From: Candidatus Babeliales bacterium
GTDB taxonomy: Bacteria > Babelota > Babeliae > Babelales > RVW-14
Length of the DNA stretch: 61,029 bases
Assembly: GCA_019746485.1 (NCBI GenBank)
Contig: JAIERW010000010.1
Coordinates: 1-61,029, forward strand
Reading direction: 5' to 3'
In this document: positions 1-7,749 of the stretch, piece by piece
Position numbering within the stretch: the first letter of the stretch is position 1
How the letters are laid out: the number at the start of each line of letters is the position of its first letter
Translations under genes and position numbers: made by a program
Notes under the pieces: generated by a model
What the model was told of the DNA's origin: nothing
The model's input: the letters and a program-made list of their open reading frames with translations, nothing else
The model's database searches: none

Positions 1-255
1 ATTGGAGGCCTTTATTCTATTTTAATAGAATTCAAAAATTCAAGATTTTAGTCTCATATGTATCTGAACCCAGTCAACGCCTCATCAATCATTTATTGCG
101 GTTTTTACAGCATTTTTTTAAATTATTTTCATTTTTATCAGTCCTTGTTTTTTTTAAACAATGCTTTTTCTTATAAAAATCTGGTATATTTTCTGGCATA
201 GAGTTATACCTTAAAAAGATAGTGAGTGAAGACCTTAGCAAAGAAAGATACCTGT
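1..255. other. Leader region without a supported gene
   Basis: AT-rich stretch before the first gene. It contains a short inverted repeat at 14-21 / 24-31 (ATTCTATT / AATAGAAT) that may belong to the 3' end of an upstream transcript outside the window. A TATATT hexamer at 185-190 could serve as a -10 box for the lipoprotein gene, but no convincing -35 lies at the right distance. No coding sequence is supported. Confidence 0.5.
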
Positions 256-942
256 ATGATCATCAAAAAGCTTGGATACTTGATAAGTTTAGTGGGTGGC
301 CTGTGCTTGTTCTCATCGTGCATTAAGTATCACAAAGTCATTAAAAGTGAATTCCCTCAAGGCAACGAGAATCAAGATTGCCGCGAAATAACTCACAACA
401 ACGTACGCTCACAAAAAATTTATAACGAATTCAAAACAGAAGCACTGTTTGACGTCTTGCTGCTGTCTGACCAAACGCGCACTGCGTATGTCAAAAACTT
501 TGCCCAACGTCGCGGAAAAAATCAAGAAGGTTATCAACAATTACTTGACCGCGAATTCGAAGAAAATAAACACTGGGTCTCATTCTATGTATTGGCCGAA
601 ATTCGTGATAACAGCAACCCTTCTTTGAACGAAGAAAACTCGTACTGGACTCTCTCACTCCAAACACCAAGCGGCAACCGCATTGAGCCGACAAGCATTG
701 AAGAAGTAGATATCGAACCAGAGTACCAAACATTCTTTAACCATCGATTTACCGCACACAAAACTGTGTATTTGGTCAAGTTTCCGCAACAAGATCTTGA
801 TAACAAAAACTTAATCAATCCAAACGATCCGATAACTTTGGTTATTGCATCGCCAACAAAAGAACTTCCTTTGGTTTGGGACCGTAAAGATTATAAAAAA
901 CATGCGGAGTTATTGAGTGATAAAGATTTCTATTGGTGCTGA
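256..942 (+). CDS. Putative lipoprotein of unknown function
   Basis: Protein of 228 residues that I do not recognise. The N-terminus is a lipoprotein signal: MIIKK, a hydrophobic stretch, then LFSSC, whose Cys (about residue 22) would be lipidated and anchor the protein to a membrane. The rest is polar and rich in Asn, Glu and Lys with no repeats. An in-frame GTG at 226 would add ten residues ahead of the signal; the ATG at 256 puts the charged n-region directly before the hydrophobic core, so I prefer it, although neither start has a strong ribosome site. The 3' end overlaps rpiB by 26 bases, so the two genes are probably co-transcribed and translationally coupled. The lipobox is seen; the localisation is inferred. 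Confidence 0.7.
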   Translation: MIIKKLGYLISLVGGLCLFSSCIKYHKVIKSEFPQGNENQDCREITHNNVRSQKIYNEFKTEALFDVLLLSDQTRTAYVKNFAQRRGKNQEGYQQLLDREFEENKHWVSFYVLAEIRDNSNPSLNEENSYWTLSLQTPSGNRIEPTSIEEVDIEPEYQTFFNHRFTAHKTVYLVKFPQQDLDNKNLINPNDPITLVIASPTKELPLVWDRKDYKKHAELLSDKDFYWC

Positions 943-1345
943 TCATCGCGGATTTGCACTTAAAAAACATCTGATCAACCATTTTCAAGAGTACGCCTGG
1001 TCAGACCAAGGCACTCACACCGACGAACGGACCGACTATCCGTTGTACGCCAAACGAGTATGCCAAGAAATTTTGTCAGGCCAAGCAGACGTAGGGATTG
1101 TGCTGTGTGGCTCTGGCGTGGGCATGGCAATAGCAGCCAACCGCTTTAAAGGTATTTATGCCGCACTGTGCTGGAACGAAGAGGTAGCACGCATGGCCCG
1201 CAGCGATGATGGGGCCAATGTACTGGTGCTAGCAGCAGATTTTACCACACCCGAACAAGCAGTTGCTCTTGTTAAAGCCTGGCTGAGCGCAGAGTTTAAA
1301 GGCGAGCAATATCAAAAGCGACTTGAAATGCTCGACAATTTTTAA
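917..1345 (+). CDS. rpiB: Ribose-5-phosphate isomerase B
   Basis: RpiB/LacAB family sugar-phosphate isomerase of 142 residues, the usual length. It interconverts ribose 5-phosphate and ribulose 5-phosphate in the non-oxidative pentose phosphate pathway, in the cytoplasm. Visible motifs are GADHRG at residues 7-12, the ERTDYP segment, and LCGSGVGMAIAANRF, in which Cys64 is the expected catalytic base. The HND segment that follows the active site in the E. coli enzyme reads SDDG here (96-99), so the proton-shuttling His is replaced; related enzymes vary at this point. The GTG start at 917 has GGAG seven bases upstream and an in-frame stop directly before it, so no earlier start is possible. It overlaps the lipoprotein gene. 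Confidence 0.93.
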   Translation: MIKISIGADHRGFALKKHLINHFQEYAWSDQGTHTDERTDYPLYAKRVCQEILSGQADVGIVLCGSGVGMAIAANRFKGIYAALCWNEEVARMARSDDGANVLVLAADFTTPEQAVALVKAWLSAEFKGEQYQKRLEMLDNF

Positions 1346-1356
1346 AAAGCTTTCAT

Positions 1357-1395
1357 AAAAAAAGGCCCCATGCTTTGCCGCGTGAGGCCTTTTTT
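1357..1395. terminator. Bidirectional rho-independent terminator
   Basis: Stem AAAAAAGGCC / GGCCTTTTTT around an 18-base loop, located between the convergent rpiB and the minus-strand exported protein gene. The A-tract and T-tract allow it to end transcripts from both sides. Confidence 0.8.
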
Positions 1396-1420
1396 ATTAT
1401 TCAGATTTATTTGAGAAGAT

Positions 1421-2149
1421 TTAGTTAGCGCAGACAGGAAGGCCTGCTTTTTCTGCCCAGTAAGCATCTTCTACGCACATTGCTTGTTTTACTTGTTGTT
1501 CTGTTGTCGATTGCTGACATGGCATTTGTTGGTCTTGCGCACGAACTACATATTCATTTGGTGCAAGATGAACTTCTCGTTTTGATTTCAAATATTTGTT
1601 AGTACAAACATCCTCGTCCCACCATGACATGGCACCATCACACATCTGAAGTCCTGCATCGCGTGCAACAGATCCTGGCCATGTTAAAACGTTCTTGAGA
1701 ACTTCAAATTCTACAAGTAACTTTACGCCACCAGCAAGAGCAAATGCTGCAATAAGAGCACCACCCGTATAAATAAATGCTGTTCGGCTCAAATCAACAC
1801 CCTTGAGTAGGGTATCTTTTGCCATTTTCAACGCAGCATCTTGAATGCTTGCTGATTTCTTGTCATCTTTCTTTTCTTCTTTTTTAGGAGCAAGCTTTTC
1901 CAAAAGCGCTTTTTGCTCTTGCAAATACTTCAATTGCTCCAACATAACTATTTGTTGCATGCGCTTTTCGTTAAGCTTTTGCTCTTGCAACAAAGCTGCT
2001 TGCATGTTCTTTTCTGATGAAGGTTGTTCATCTTCAGGCATAGAAACAACAGGAAATACCGTTGGACCAACTTCATTGTTACTCAAAAGACTGAGTGAGT
2101 ATGTTCCGCTTAAAAGCGCAACAAATAAGAACGTCATACTTTTTTTCAT
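1421..2149 (-). CDS. Exported coiled-coil membrane protein, unknown function
   Basis: Protein of 242 residues with no family I recognise. It begins with a signal-peptide-like segment (MKKSMTFLFVALLSGTYS), followed by a Gln/Glu/Lys-rich stretch (about residues 45-105) with coiled-coil character. A hydrophobic membrane segment follows at about 122-148. The C-terminal part has several cysteines (MCDG, VCTN, MPCQQ, MCVED, PVCAN) that could form disulphides outside the cytoplasm. The ATG has a strong GGGGGAG ribosome site. The order of signal peptide, charged helical region and single late membrane segment recurs in other small exported proteins here (13.5, 46.9 and 48.6 kb), which suggests a lineage-specific envelope protein class. 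Confidence 0.7.
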   Translation of the reverse strand: MKKSMTFLFVALLSGTYSLSLLSNNEVGPTVFPVVSMPEDEQPSSEKNMQAALLQEQKLNEKRMQQIVMLEQLKYLQEQKALLEKLAPKKEEKKDDKKSASIQDAALKMAKDTLLKGVDLSRTAFIYTGGALIAAFALAGGVKLLVEFEVLKNVLTWPGSVARDAGLQMCDGAMSWWDEDVCTNKYLKSKREVHLAPNEYVVRAQDQQMPCQQSTTEQQVKQAMCVEDAYWAEKAGLPVCAN

Positions 2150-2260
2150 AGCAGGCTCCCCCCTTGCTAAAAAGTTGCTAAAACTCTGACAGATTCACTA
2201 TCTATCATGTGTTAAGTTTATCAGAGGGGGCATATTTTTCAAACGCCTTAAAAGAGGGTA

Positions 2261-2303
2261 AATAAGCAAAAAGGAGCGACTTGATCGCTCCTTTTTGCTT
2301 ATT
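2261..2303 (-). terminator. Terminator of the exported protein gene at 2.3-3.0 kb
   Basis: Perfect 19-bp inverted repeat (2261-2279 / 2285-2303) with a 5-base loop; the stem contains AAAAAGGAGCG / CGCTCCTTTTT. It lies 28 bases past the stop of the minus-strand gene. Confidence 0.85.
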
Positions 2304-2330
2304 TGAAATTTATTTCTTGAGTATTGAGAA

Positions 2331-2996
2331 TTACCCTCTGCGAGGAACATAAATACGGTGATAGATATGGTAGATCATAACTGCTATCATTATTGGAAGG
2401 AAAAGACCTTCTACTACAATCCCTACACTCGTTGATACAGGCAAACTTTGACAAATAAAGCGATTAGTTTCAGATCCTGCAAACCAACATGGCAGATCTA
2501 TCGCTGTTAACGTATCTCGCGGATCGTAACCTAAAATACACTCATTCAAGAGATAACCACCACCAACAAGCCCCTGATTGGCAAGATAGCTAACAAGGTC
2601 AATGCCTCTACTACCAAACCACTTTATAACGGGAACGGTGTTCTTTCTAAAGATCAAAAACAATGTTGCAAGTACGGCCATAACAGCTTTTTTGTGTTCT
2701 GCAGTAAACTGACGAACTCGTGCTATTCTACCTGTGGCAGCCAAAGCTGGTTGATCTTGGTTCAGCTCTTGATCGTGCACCGGTTGATCGTGCTCTTGGT
2801 CTTGAACCTGTTGAGGCAACTGAGGCAAATCTCTCAACCAATCTTGAATGCTCGTAAGATCAAGACCACCTACGATTCTTACCGGCGGCGTTTGGCCGTC
2901 CTGGCCCTGCTCATTATTAGCAGCGGAAAAAACTAAATTTTGATTACTAAAAGCGGCAAAAAGCGCTAAAAGCATTATATTTCTTATACGTTTCAT
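2331..2996 (-). CDS. Exported membrane protein, unknown function
   Basis: Protein of 221 residues, not recognised. It has a clear signal peptide (MKRIRNIMLLALFAAFSNQ, cleavage likely after VFSA). A Gln/Asp/Pro-rich spacer follows with the repeated words QDQEHDQPVHDQELNQDQP. Two hydrophobic segments are seen: a short one containing AVMAVLATLFLIF and a C-terminal one containing VEGLFLPIMIAVMIY. The longest open frame begins at a TTG at 3014, but that extension encodes an AGGAGG ribosome site four bases before the ATG at 2996, which fixes the start. Transcription probably begins from the TTGACA promoter just upstream and ends at the 19-bp hairpin downstream, so the gene looks monocistronic. Confidence 0.75.
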   Translation of the reverse strand: MKRIRNIMLLALFAAFSNQNLVFSAANNEQGQDGQTPPVRIVGGLDLTSIQDWLRDLPQLPQQVQDQEHDQPVHDQELNQDQPALAATGRIARVRQFTAEHKKAVMAVLATLFLIFRKNTVPVIKWFGSRGIDLVSYLANQGLVGGGYLLNECILGYDPRDTLTAIDLPCWFAGSETNRFICQSLPVSTSVGIVVEGLFLPIMIAVMIYHIYHRIYVPRRG

Positions 2997-3134
2997 AAAA
3001 CCTCCTAAAAACAACTCGATGAGCGCCTAACTGGTGGCACTTCTCAAAAGTATTGATCTTTACTACCCTCTTCAGGTACTTATTGAATTTAAAGAATAAC
3101 CTCCATTATTACTTAAAATTACAACTATGAAATT

Positions 3135-3163
3135 ATATTAACATAGAGCATAGACATTGTCAA
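3135..3163 (-). promoter_or_regulatory. Candidate sigma70 promoter for the 2.3-3.0 kb gene
   Basis: On the minus strand TTGACA (3163-3158) is followed, after 17 bases, by TAATAT (3140-3135). A perfect TATAAT also lies three bases further on, but at 20-base spacing. The start codon is about 135 bases downstream. Confidence 0.45.
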
Positions 3164-3221
3164 AAGGCAAAAACGCCCAAAAACGTTAAAAAGTCACTAT
3201 TTTGAAATAACAGGGGAATAT

Positions 3222-4436
3222 ATGAATTTTAAACAATTAGATCAACTAAGTGTGGCCCAAAAGCGTGTTTTCTTACGAGCAGACCTCAATGTTCCTTTGC
3301 ACAATAAGACCATTGTCAACGACTACCGGCTTACCGCTCTGCTTCCAACAATCGATTATTTACTTGAAAACGACGCCAAAATAGTCTTGGCTACCCATTT
3401 GGGCAACCCAGAATCTTTGAGCCGCAGCAACTATTTTGACGAAAACCTTTCAACCGCCCTGCTGGTAGACTGGTTTAAAGAACGCGGTTACCACATAATC
3501 TACGAAATTGACTTATTAAAAGCAGAAGCAAAAAGTCATGCGGACCGCCATGCCATACTTTTAATTGAAAACCTACGCTTCTTTCATGGCGAAAAAGAAC
3601 CCAAGTCTGCCTTAGTTTTTGCAGACCTGCTCAAAAACTTAGCCGACTGTTACGTGAACGACGCCTTTGCGCTCATGCACCGGCACGATACCTCAACCAC
3701 CCTTTTGGCACAGCAATTTGCACCCGACAATCGCTCGATAGGGCTTTTGGCCCAAAAAGAGCTTACCATGCTGACCAAAATTAAAGAAAAGCCGCAACAG
3801 CCGTATGTTATGGTTCTTGGTGGTAATAAAGTAAAAGACAAAATCGATTTGTTAAAAAATATTTTAAAGCGACCACGCTACGCAATGCCACAATCATTTT
3901 TGATTGGCGGGGCTATGGCGCATGCTTTTTTACACGCACAAGGCTATCACATTGGACAAAGCGTAGTTGATGGAAGTGCAGTTGATTTTGCTCGAGATTT
4001 TTTACACAAAGCTGATGAATTGCAGTTGAGCATCAACTTACCACACGACGCTTTGGTAACATTTGGCGACGCATATCCCATGGAATATTGTAATATCGAC
4101 GCCATTCCAACAAATGGCACTATCGTTGATATTGGACCAGGAACCGTAGAAATGTTTGCACAAGACATTGCCAAGGCAAAAACAATCTTTGCCAACGGCA
4201 CCATGGGCATTTATGAAAATCCAGTTTATGCACAAGGCACCACTCAAATACTCCAAGCTATTGCTGCCAGTGATGCGCTCAGCATAATTGGCGGCGGCGA
4301 CGCAGTTGCTGCAACTTTTGCGTGCGCATTACAAGATTCAATTGGTTTTCTCTCAACAGGTGGCGGAGCAACGCTTGCATTTTTAGCAACCGACTTTGCA
4401 GAACAATCGCTACCGGGGCTCAAAGCACTGCTTTAG
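3222..4436 (+). CDS. pgk: Phosphoglycerate kinase
   Basis: Full-length glycolytic kinase of 404 residues. It transfers the acyl phosphate of 1,3-bisphosphoglycerate to ADP to yield ATP and 3-phosphoglycerate in the cytosol. Family signatures are RVFLRADLNVPL near the N-terminus, the substrate-binding NDYR segment, ENLRFFHGEKEP, VLGGNKVKDKI in the hinge region and the nucleotide-binding GGGDAV...STGGGATL near the C-terminus. The usual GGAKVSDK motif reads GGNKVKDK. The ATG has AGGGGA six to ten bases upstream. The stop codon overlaps that of the convergent phosphatase gene, so the two transcripts must run into each other. No other glycolytic gene is adjacent. Confidence 0.96.
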   Translation: MNFKQLDQLSVAQKRVFLRADLNVPLHNKTIVNDYRLTALLPTIDYLLENDAKIVLATHLGNPESLSRSNYFDENLSTALLVDWFKERGYHIIYEIDLLKAEAKSHADRHAILLIENLRFFHGEKEPKSALVFADLLKNLADCYVNDAFALMHRHDTSTTLLAQQFAPDNRSIGLLAQKELTMLTKIKEKPQQPYVMVLGGNKVKDKIDLLKNILKRPRYAMPQSFLIGGAMAHAFLHAQGYHIGQSVVDGSAVDFARDFLHKADELQLSINLPHDALVTFGDAYPMEYCNIDAIPTNGTIVDIGPGTVEMFAQDIAKAKTIFANGTMGIYENPVYAQGTTQILQAIAASDALSIIGGGDAVAATFACALQDSIGFLSTGGGATLAFLATDFAEQSLPGLKALL

Positions 4437-5839
4437 CCAAGCATCGCTTGTGTAACTTGCTTAAACGCGGCATCGCCAATTTTTTTAGAAAAATGCGTTA
4501 CCGTCCATTCTGGCAATGCCTGCTCAAGCTGCACTACAAGATAACTGTTATAGCCACTGGTAAAACCAACATCACCAAGCGTGTGCACAATGCCCTGCCA
4601 CTGACGAACATAACCTTTGTTTTCAATAAGTTTGTCCAGCATAGAACTTTTAAAATTAATCGCAGGATCTTCGTCATTAAAATGCTGATGACTACTGATA
4701 ATTGCGGCAATATTAATACCAGGACCTTCAGATAAATCCTGTAAAAAATACTCCGTAATTGCCTTACCAAAATAGAAACTTTTATGTTTAAGCGAGGCCG
4801 CAAAGCCACAATCTTGATCTTCTGGCAAAAAGTTATTCCACTGCATCCCAAGCTTACTCATAATGAGCGCTTCAGGGCTATCAAATTCTATTAAGCCCTT
4901 TTTTGTATACGTTTCTGACAAGCTCTTGAGTGGCGTTTGTTTTAAATAAGAAAAAACTTCTTTAATTTTTTTGTGAAGATGGCTCAACGATTTATCGGTC
5001 AAAATTTTTTGTAGCGCATTGTAACGATTAATGTTTTCAATTAATTCAAAACGCACATCACGCGTCACTAAAAGCTGTTGTGGATTAAAGCCAATCTCAA
5101 TGCCACCATGTGAAAACTTAATAAAATTGGTAACGTTGGTTTTTTCATCAGCACAACCAACATAATAAGTAAGCGGCACATAATCGTACCAGTACAACAA
5201 GTCTGGATAGTAATAAATATCAAACTTTTCAGCAAATTCTTCAATTAAAGAATAACGCTCTCCCAAATCTTGCTGACCAATTGTGGCGTGCTGCTCATAT
5301 AAAGCTTTATTGGCAATCGCATACTCATGATTACCACGAGTCAAAAAAACTTTGCCAAAATTAACGCGATGAAGATAAAAAAGAAGCCGCACAACTTCAA
5401 CACTGTGCGGCATATAATTACTATAATCACCAAGAAACATGATCACAAAATCTTGTGCAACAATGCGAAACTCTTCATCAAGATAACCTTGCCGTTGCAA
5501 ATCTTGCAAAATAACTACTAATGATTCAAGATCACCATGCACATCGCCAATCACGGTAATGCGCGTACCAGGTTCAAAAACTTGCTTAACTACAAAAGGC
5601 GCAAAAATCTTATGCGCTTTTGCTTCTTCCAAGATTTTAAAATCACCAATCTCGCCATCTAAAAAGTCTTCACCTGGCATGTTGTCATAAAGCCAATTGC
5701 CCGCTTTTAAGCGCAATGCCGACTGCCGCACAAATGTTTTGGCAGCCTCATCAAAATCCTCGTACGTTATCGCACGCAATTTTTTCAACGCATTACTTTT
5801 GCTCTTTCTAACGATATTTGGTAATGACCAATCACTCAT
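4433..5839 (-). CDS. PPP-type serine/threonine phosphatase-like metallophosphoesterase
   Basis: Protein of 468 residues with the metal-binding motifs of the PPP phosphatase family in order: GDVHGD (98-103), GDYSN (137-141), RGNHE (168-172), SHGG (243-246) and SSHQH (382-386). These would hold two metal ions and hydrolyse phosphoesters. The eukaryotic GDYVDRG motif is replaced by GDYSNYM, so the Asp-Arg pair that contacts substrate is missing. That could mean a different substrate, or a diadenosine polyphosphate-type activity. There is no signal peptide, so it is predicted cytosolic unless exported by another route. A long N-terminal extension (1-90) and a roughly 130-residue insert before the last motif make it longer than simple bacterial PPP enzymes. 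It lies just downstream of thrS and overlaps the end of pgk. Confidence 0.82.
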   Translation of the reverse strand: MSDWSLPNIVRKSKSNALKKLRAITYEDFDEAAKTFVRQSALRLKAGNWLYDNMPGEDFLDGEIGDFKILEEAKAHKIFAPFVVKQVFEPGTRITVIGDVHGDLESLVVILQDLQRQGYLDEEFRIVAQDFVIMFLGDYSNYMPHSVEVVRLLFYLHRVNFGKVFLTRGNHEYAIANKALYEQHATIGQQDLGERYSLIEEFAEKFDIYYYPDLLYWYDYVPLTYYVGCADEKTNVTNFIKFSHGGIEIGFNPQQLLVTRDVRFELIENINRYNALQKILTDKSLSHLHKKIKEVFSYLKQTPLKSLSETYTKKGLIEFDSPEALIMSKLGMQWNNFLPEDQDCGFAASLKHKSFYFGKAITEYFLQDLSEGPGINIAAIISSHQHFNDEDPAINFKSSMLDKLIENKGYVRQWQGIVHTLGDVGFTSGYNSYLVVQLEQALPEWTVTHFSKKIGDAAFKQVTQAMLG

Positions 5840-5858
5840 TAGTTATCCTAAAAAAAGA

Positions 5859-7577
5859 TTATTCAGACTGCTGGGCATTAAGCGCATCTGCTTTTGCACA
5901 AAGATCATGCACGGTTAAATCACCCTGCTGCTGACCATCTGCCAAGCGCAGCGTCACCGTTTGTTGCTCTTGCTCTTTCTTGCCAAGTACCAACATCCAC
6001 GGCACTTTGTCCATTTGTGCACGTCGAATTTGCGCTGATATTTTATCGCCCGAAGTATCAATTTCAACACGCAAACCATGCGCCGTTAATTGGTCGGACA
6101 AGCTTGTTGCGTAAGCACTTTGATGATCGGTAATCATTAAAATACGTGCTTGAACCGGCGCAATCCAAAATGGCAAACGCCCTTTGCTGTGCTCCAGCAC
6201 CATTCCTAAAAAGCGTTCAATGGAACCCAAAATAGCGCGATGCACAATAACCGGACGTTTCTTTGATTGGTCGGAAGCAATGTAGTCAAGATCAAAGTTG
6301 GTCGGCAAGGTAAAGTCGACTTGCACGGTGCCACACTGCCATTCCCGGCCCATGCTATCTTCAATCACAATTTCTATTTTTGGACCGTAAAAAGCGCCCT
6401 CGCCTTCTTGAATTGTGTACGCCACACCGTTACGGTCAAGCGCACTTTTCAGTGCATTAGTTGCTTTTTCAAAATCTTGATCATCACCCATATATTTTTC
6501 TGGGCGCGTAGAAATTGCTATTTTGATTTTTGAGAAGTTAAAGGCACGGTACACTTTGTCGGCCAGTGCCAACACTTTTAACACTTCGTCCCCAACTTGG
6601 TCGATAGTGCAGTAAATATGACCATCATCAATGGTAAACGCACGCACTCTGAACAAGCCGTGCAACACACCAGAAAGTTCATAACGATGCACATAACCAA
6701 ACTCGGCCAAGCGCAGTGGCAACTCGCGATATGAACGTGGGCGCTCTTTGTAAATCAAGATAGAACCAGGACAGTTCATAGGACGCACGCAATCAGTTTG
6801 TTCATCAATCGTGCAAAAATACATCTTATCTTTATAAAAATCATAGTGCCCAGAAGTCTTCCACAAATCCTCAGCCATCATGAGCGGCGTACGAATTTCT
6901 TGGTTATCTTTGCTCAAAAGCGAGCGAATAAATTCGATCAACTTGTTGTAAACCAAAAGTCCTTTATGATGGAAAAATGGCATCCCCGGGGCTTCTTCAT
7001 GAAATGAGAAAAGATCAAGTTCTTTACCCAAGCGACGATGATCGTACATTTTAACTTCTTCAAGGCGCTGCAAATAAGCATCTAAATCTTCTTTAGTTTC
7101 AAATGCAATACCAGAAATTCTTTGTAATGCAACGCCTTCGCGATTAGCACGCCAGTAAGAACCTGAAATGCTGGTCAATTGAAAGTGTTTAACTTGCCCG
7201 GTTGAAGCAGTATGCCCACCGCGACATAAATCATGAAAATCGCCCTGACTATAAATCCCCACCGTCTCACCAGGAATTTCATCAATCAGTTCAAGCTTAA
7301 ATTGATTACCTTTAAAACGCTCTCGCGCTTCACTCTTTGGCACTTGACCGCCAACAATTTTATAATTTTTTTTGGCTAATTCGCGCATTCTCGCTTCAAT
7401 ACGCGGCAAATCTTCTTCTTTAAAATTAGTCGTTGGCAAAAAGTCATAAAAAAAGCCGGTCTCAGTTACGGGGCCTATAGTCATTTTAGTATCAGGAAAT
7501 AATTCAGTAACTGCATGCGCGAGCAAATGCGCCGCGGAATGTCGCAGATTGTGTAGTTGTTCATTCATTTCGCTCAT
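5859..7577 (-). CDS. thrS: Threonyl-tRNA synthetase lacking the TGS domain
   Basis: Class II synthetase of 572 residues that charges tRNA-Thr. It starts directly in the editing domain (HSAAHLLAH, and LCRGGH with the Cys and His of the editing site), so the roughly 60-residue N-terminal TGS domain of E. coli ThrS is absent. The catalytic core is intact: the zinc ligands Cys (RPMNCPGS), His (DDGHIYC) and His (VHRAILGS), plus motif 3 in LEHSKGRLPFWIAP, and an anticodon-binding domain at the C-terminus. The open frame extends to a TTG at 7610, but AAGGG lies just before the ATG at 7577, and that start matches the editing-domain boundary. The PPP phosphatase gene follows after 19 bases and may share the transcript. 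Confidence 0.95.
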   Translation of the reverse strand: MSEMNEQLHNLRHSAAHLLAHAVTELFPDTKMTIGPVTETGFFYDFLPTTNFKEEDLPRIEARMRELAKKNYKIVGGQVPKSEARERFKGNQFKLELIDEIPGETVGIYSQGDFHDLCRGGHTASTGQVKHFQLTSISGSYWRANREGVALQRISGIAFETKEDLDAYLQRLEEVKMYDHRRLGKELDLFSFHEEAPGMPFFHHKGLLVYNKLIEFIRSLLSKDNQEIRTPLMMAEDLWKTSGHYDFYKDKMYFCTIDEQTDCVRPMNCPGSILIYKERPRSYRELPLRLAEFGYVHRYELSGVLHGLFRVRAFTIDDGHIYCTIDQVGDEVLKVLALADKVYRAFNFSKIKIAISTRPEKYMGDDQDFEKATNALKSALDRNGVAYTIQEGEGAFYGPKIEIVIEDSMGREWQCGTVQVDFTLPTNFDLDYIASDQSKKRPVIVHRAILGSIERFLGMVLEHSKGRLPFWIAPVQARILMITDHQSAYATSLSDQLTAHGLRVEIDTSGDKISAQIRRAQMDKVPWMLVLGKKEQEQQTVTLRLADGQQQGDLTVHDLCAKADALNAQQSE

Positions 7578-7614
7578 AAGACCCTTTCTTATTTTATGCA
7601 AATCAGCCAATGTA

Positions 7615-7644
7615 TTGCAAACTCACCAACAAGGCACGTATACT
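7615..7644 (+). promoter_or_regulatory. Candidate sigma70 promoter for the PIN-PhoH gene
   Basis: TTGCAA (7615-7620), an 18-base spacer and TATACT (7639-7644) lie between the divergent thrS and PhoH genes. The coding start is about 100 bases downstream. Confidence 0.5.
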
Positions 7645-7749
7645 ATTTTTCATTGCGGCCAATGATTGAGCATTAGTGTAGCACGAGCTCATCGTAATGA
7701 AAAGAAGCCAGCCGCAGCAAACCTCTTATACATCAGAAAAGGAGACTTT

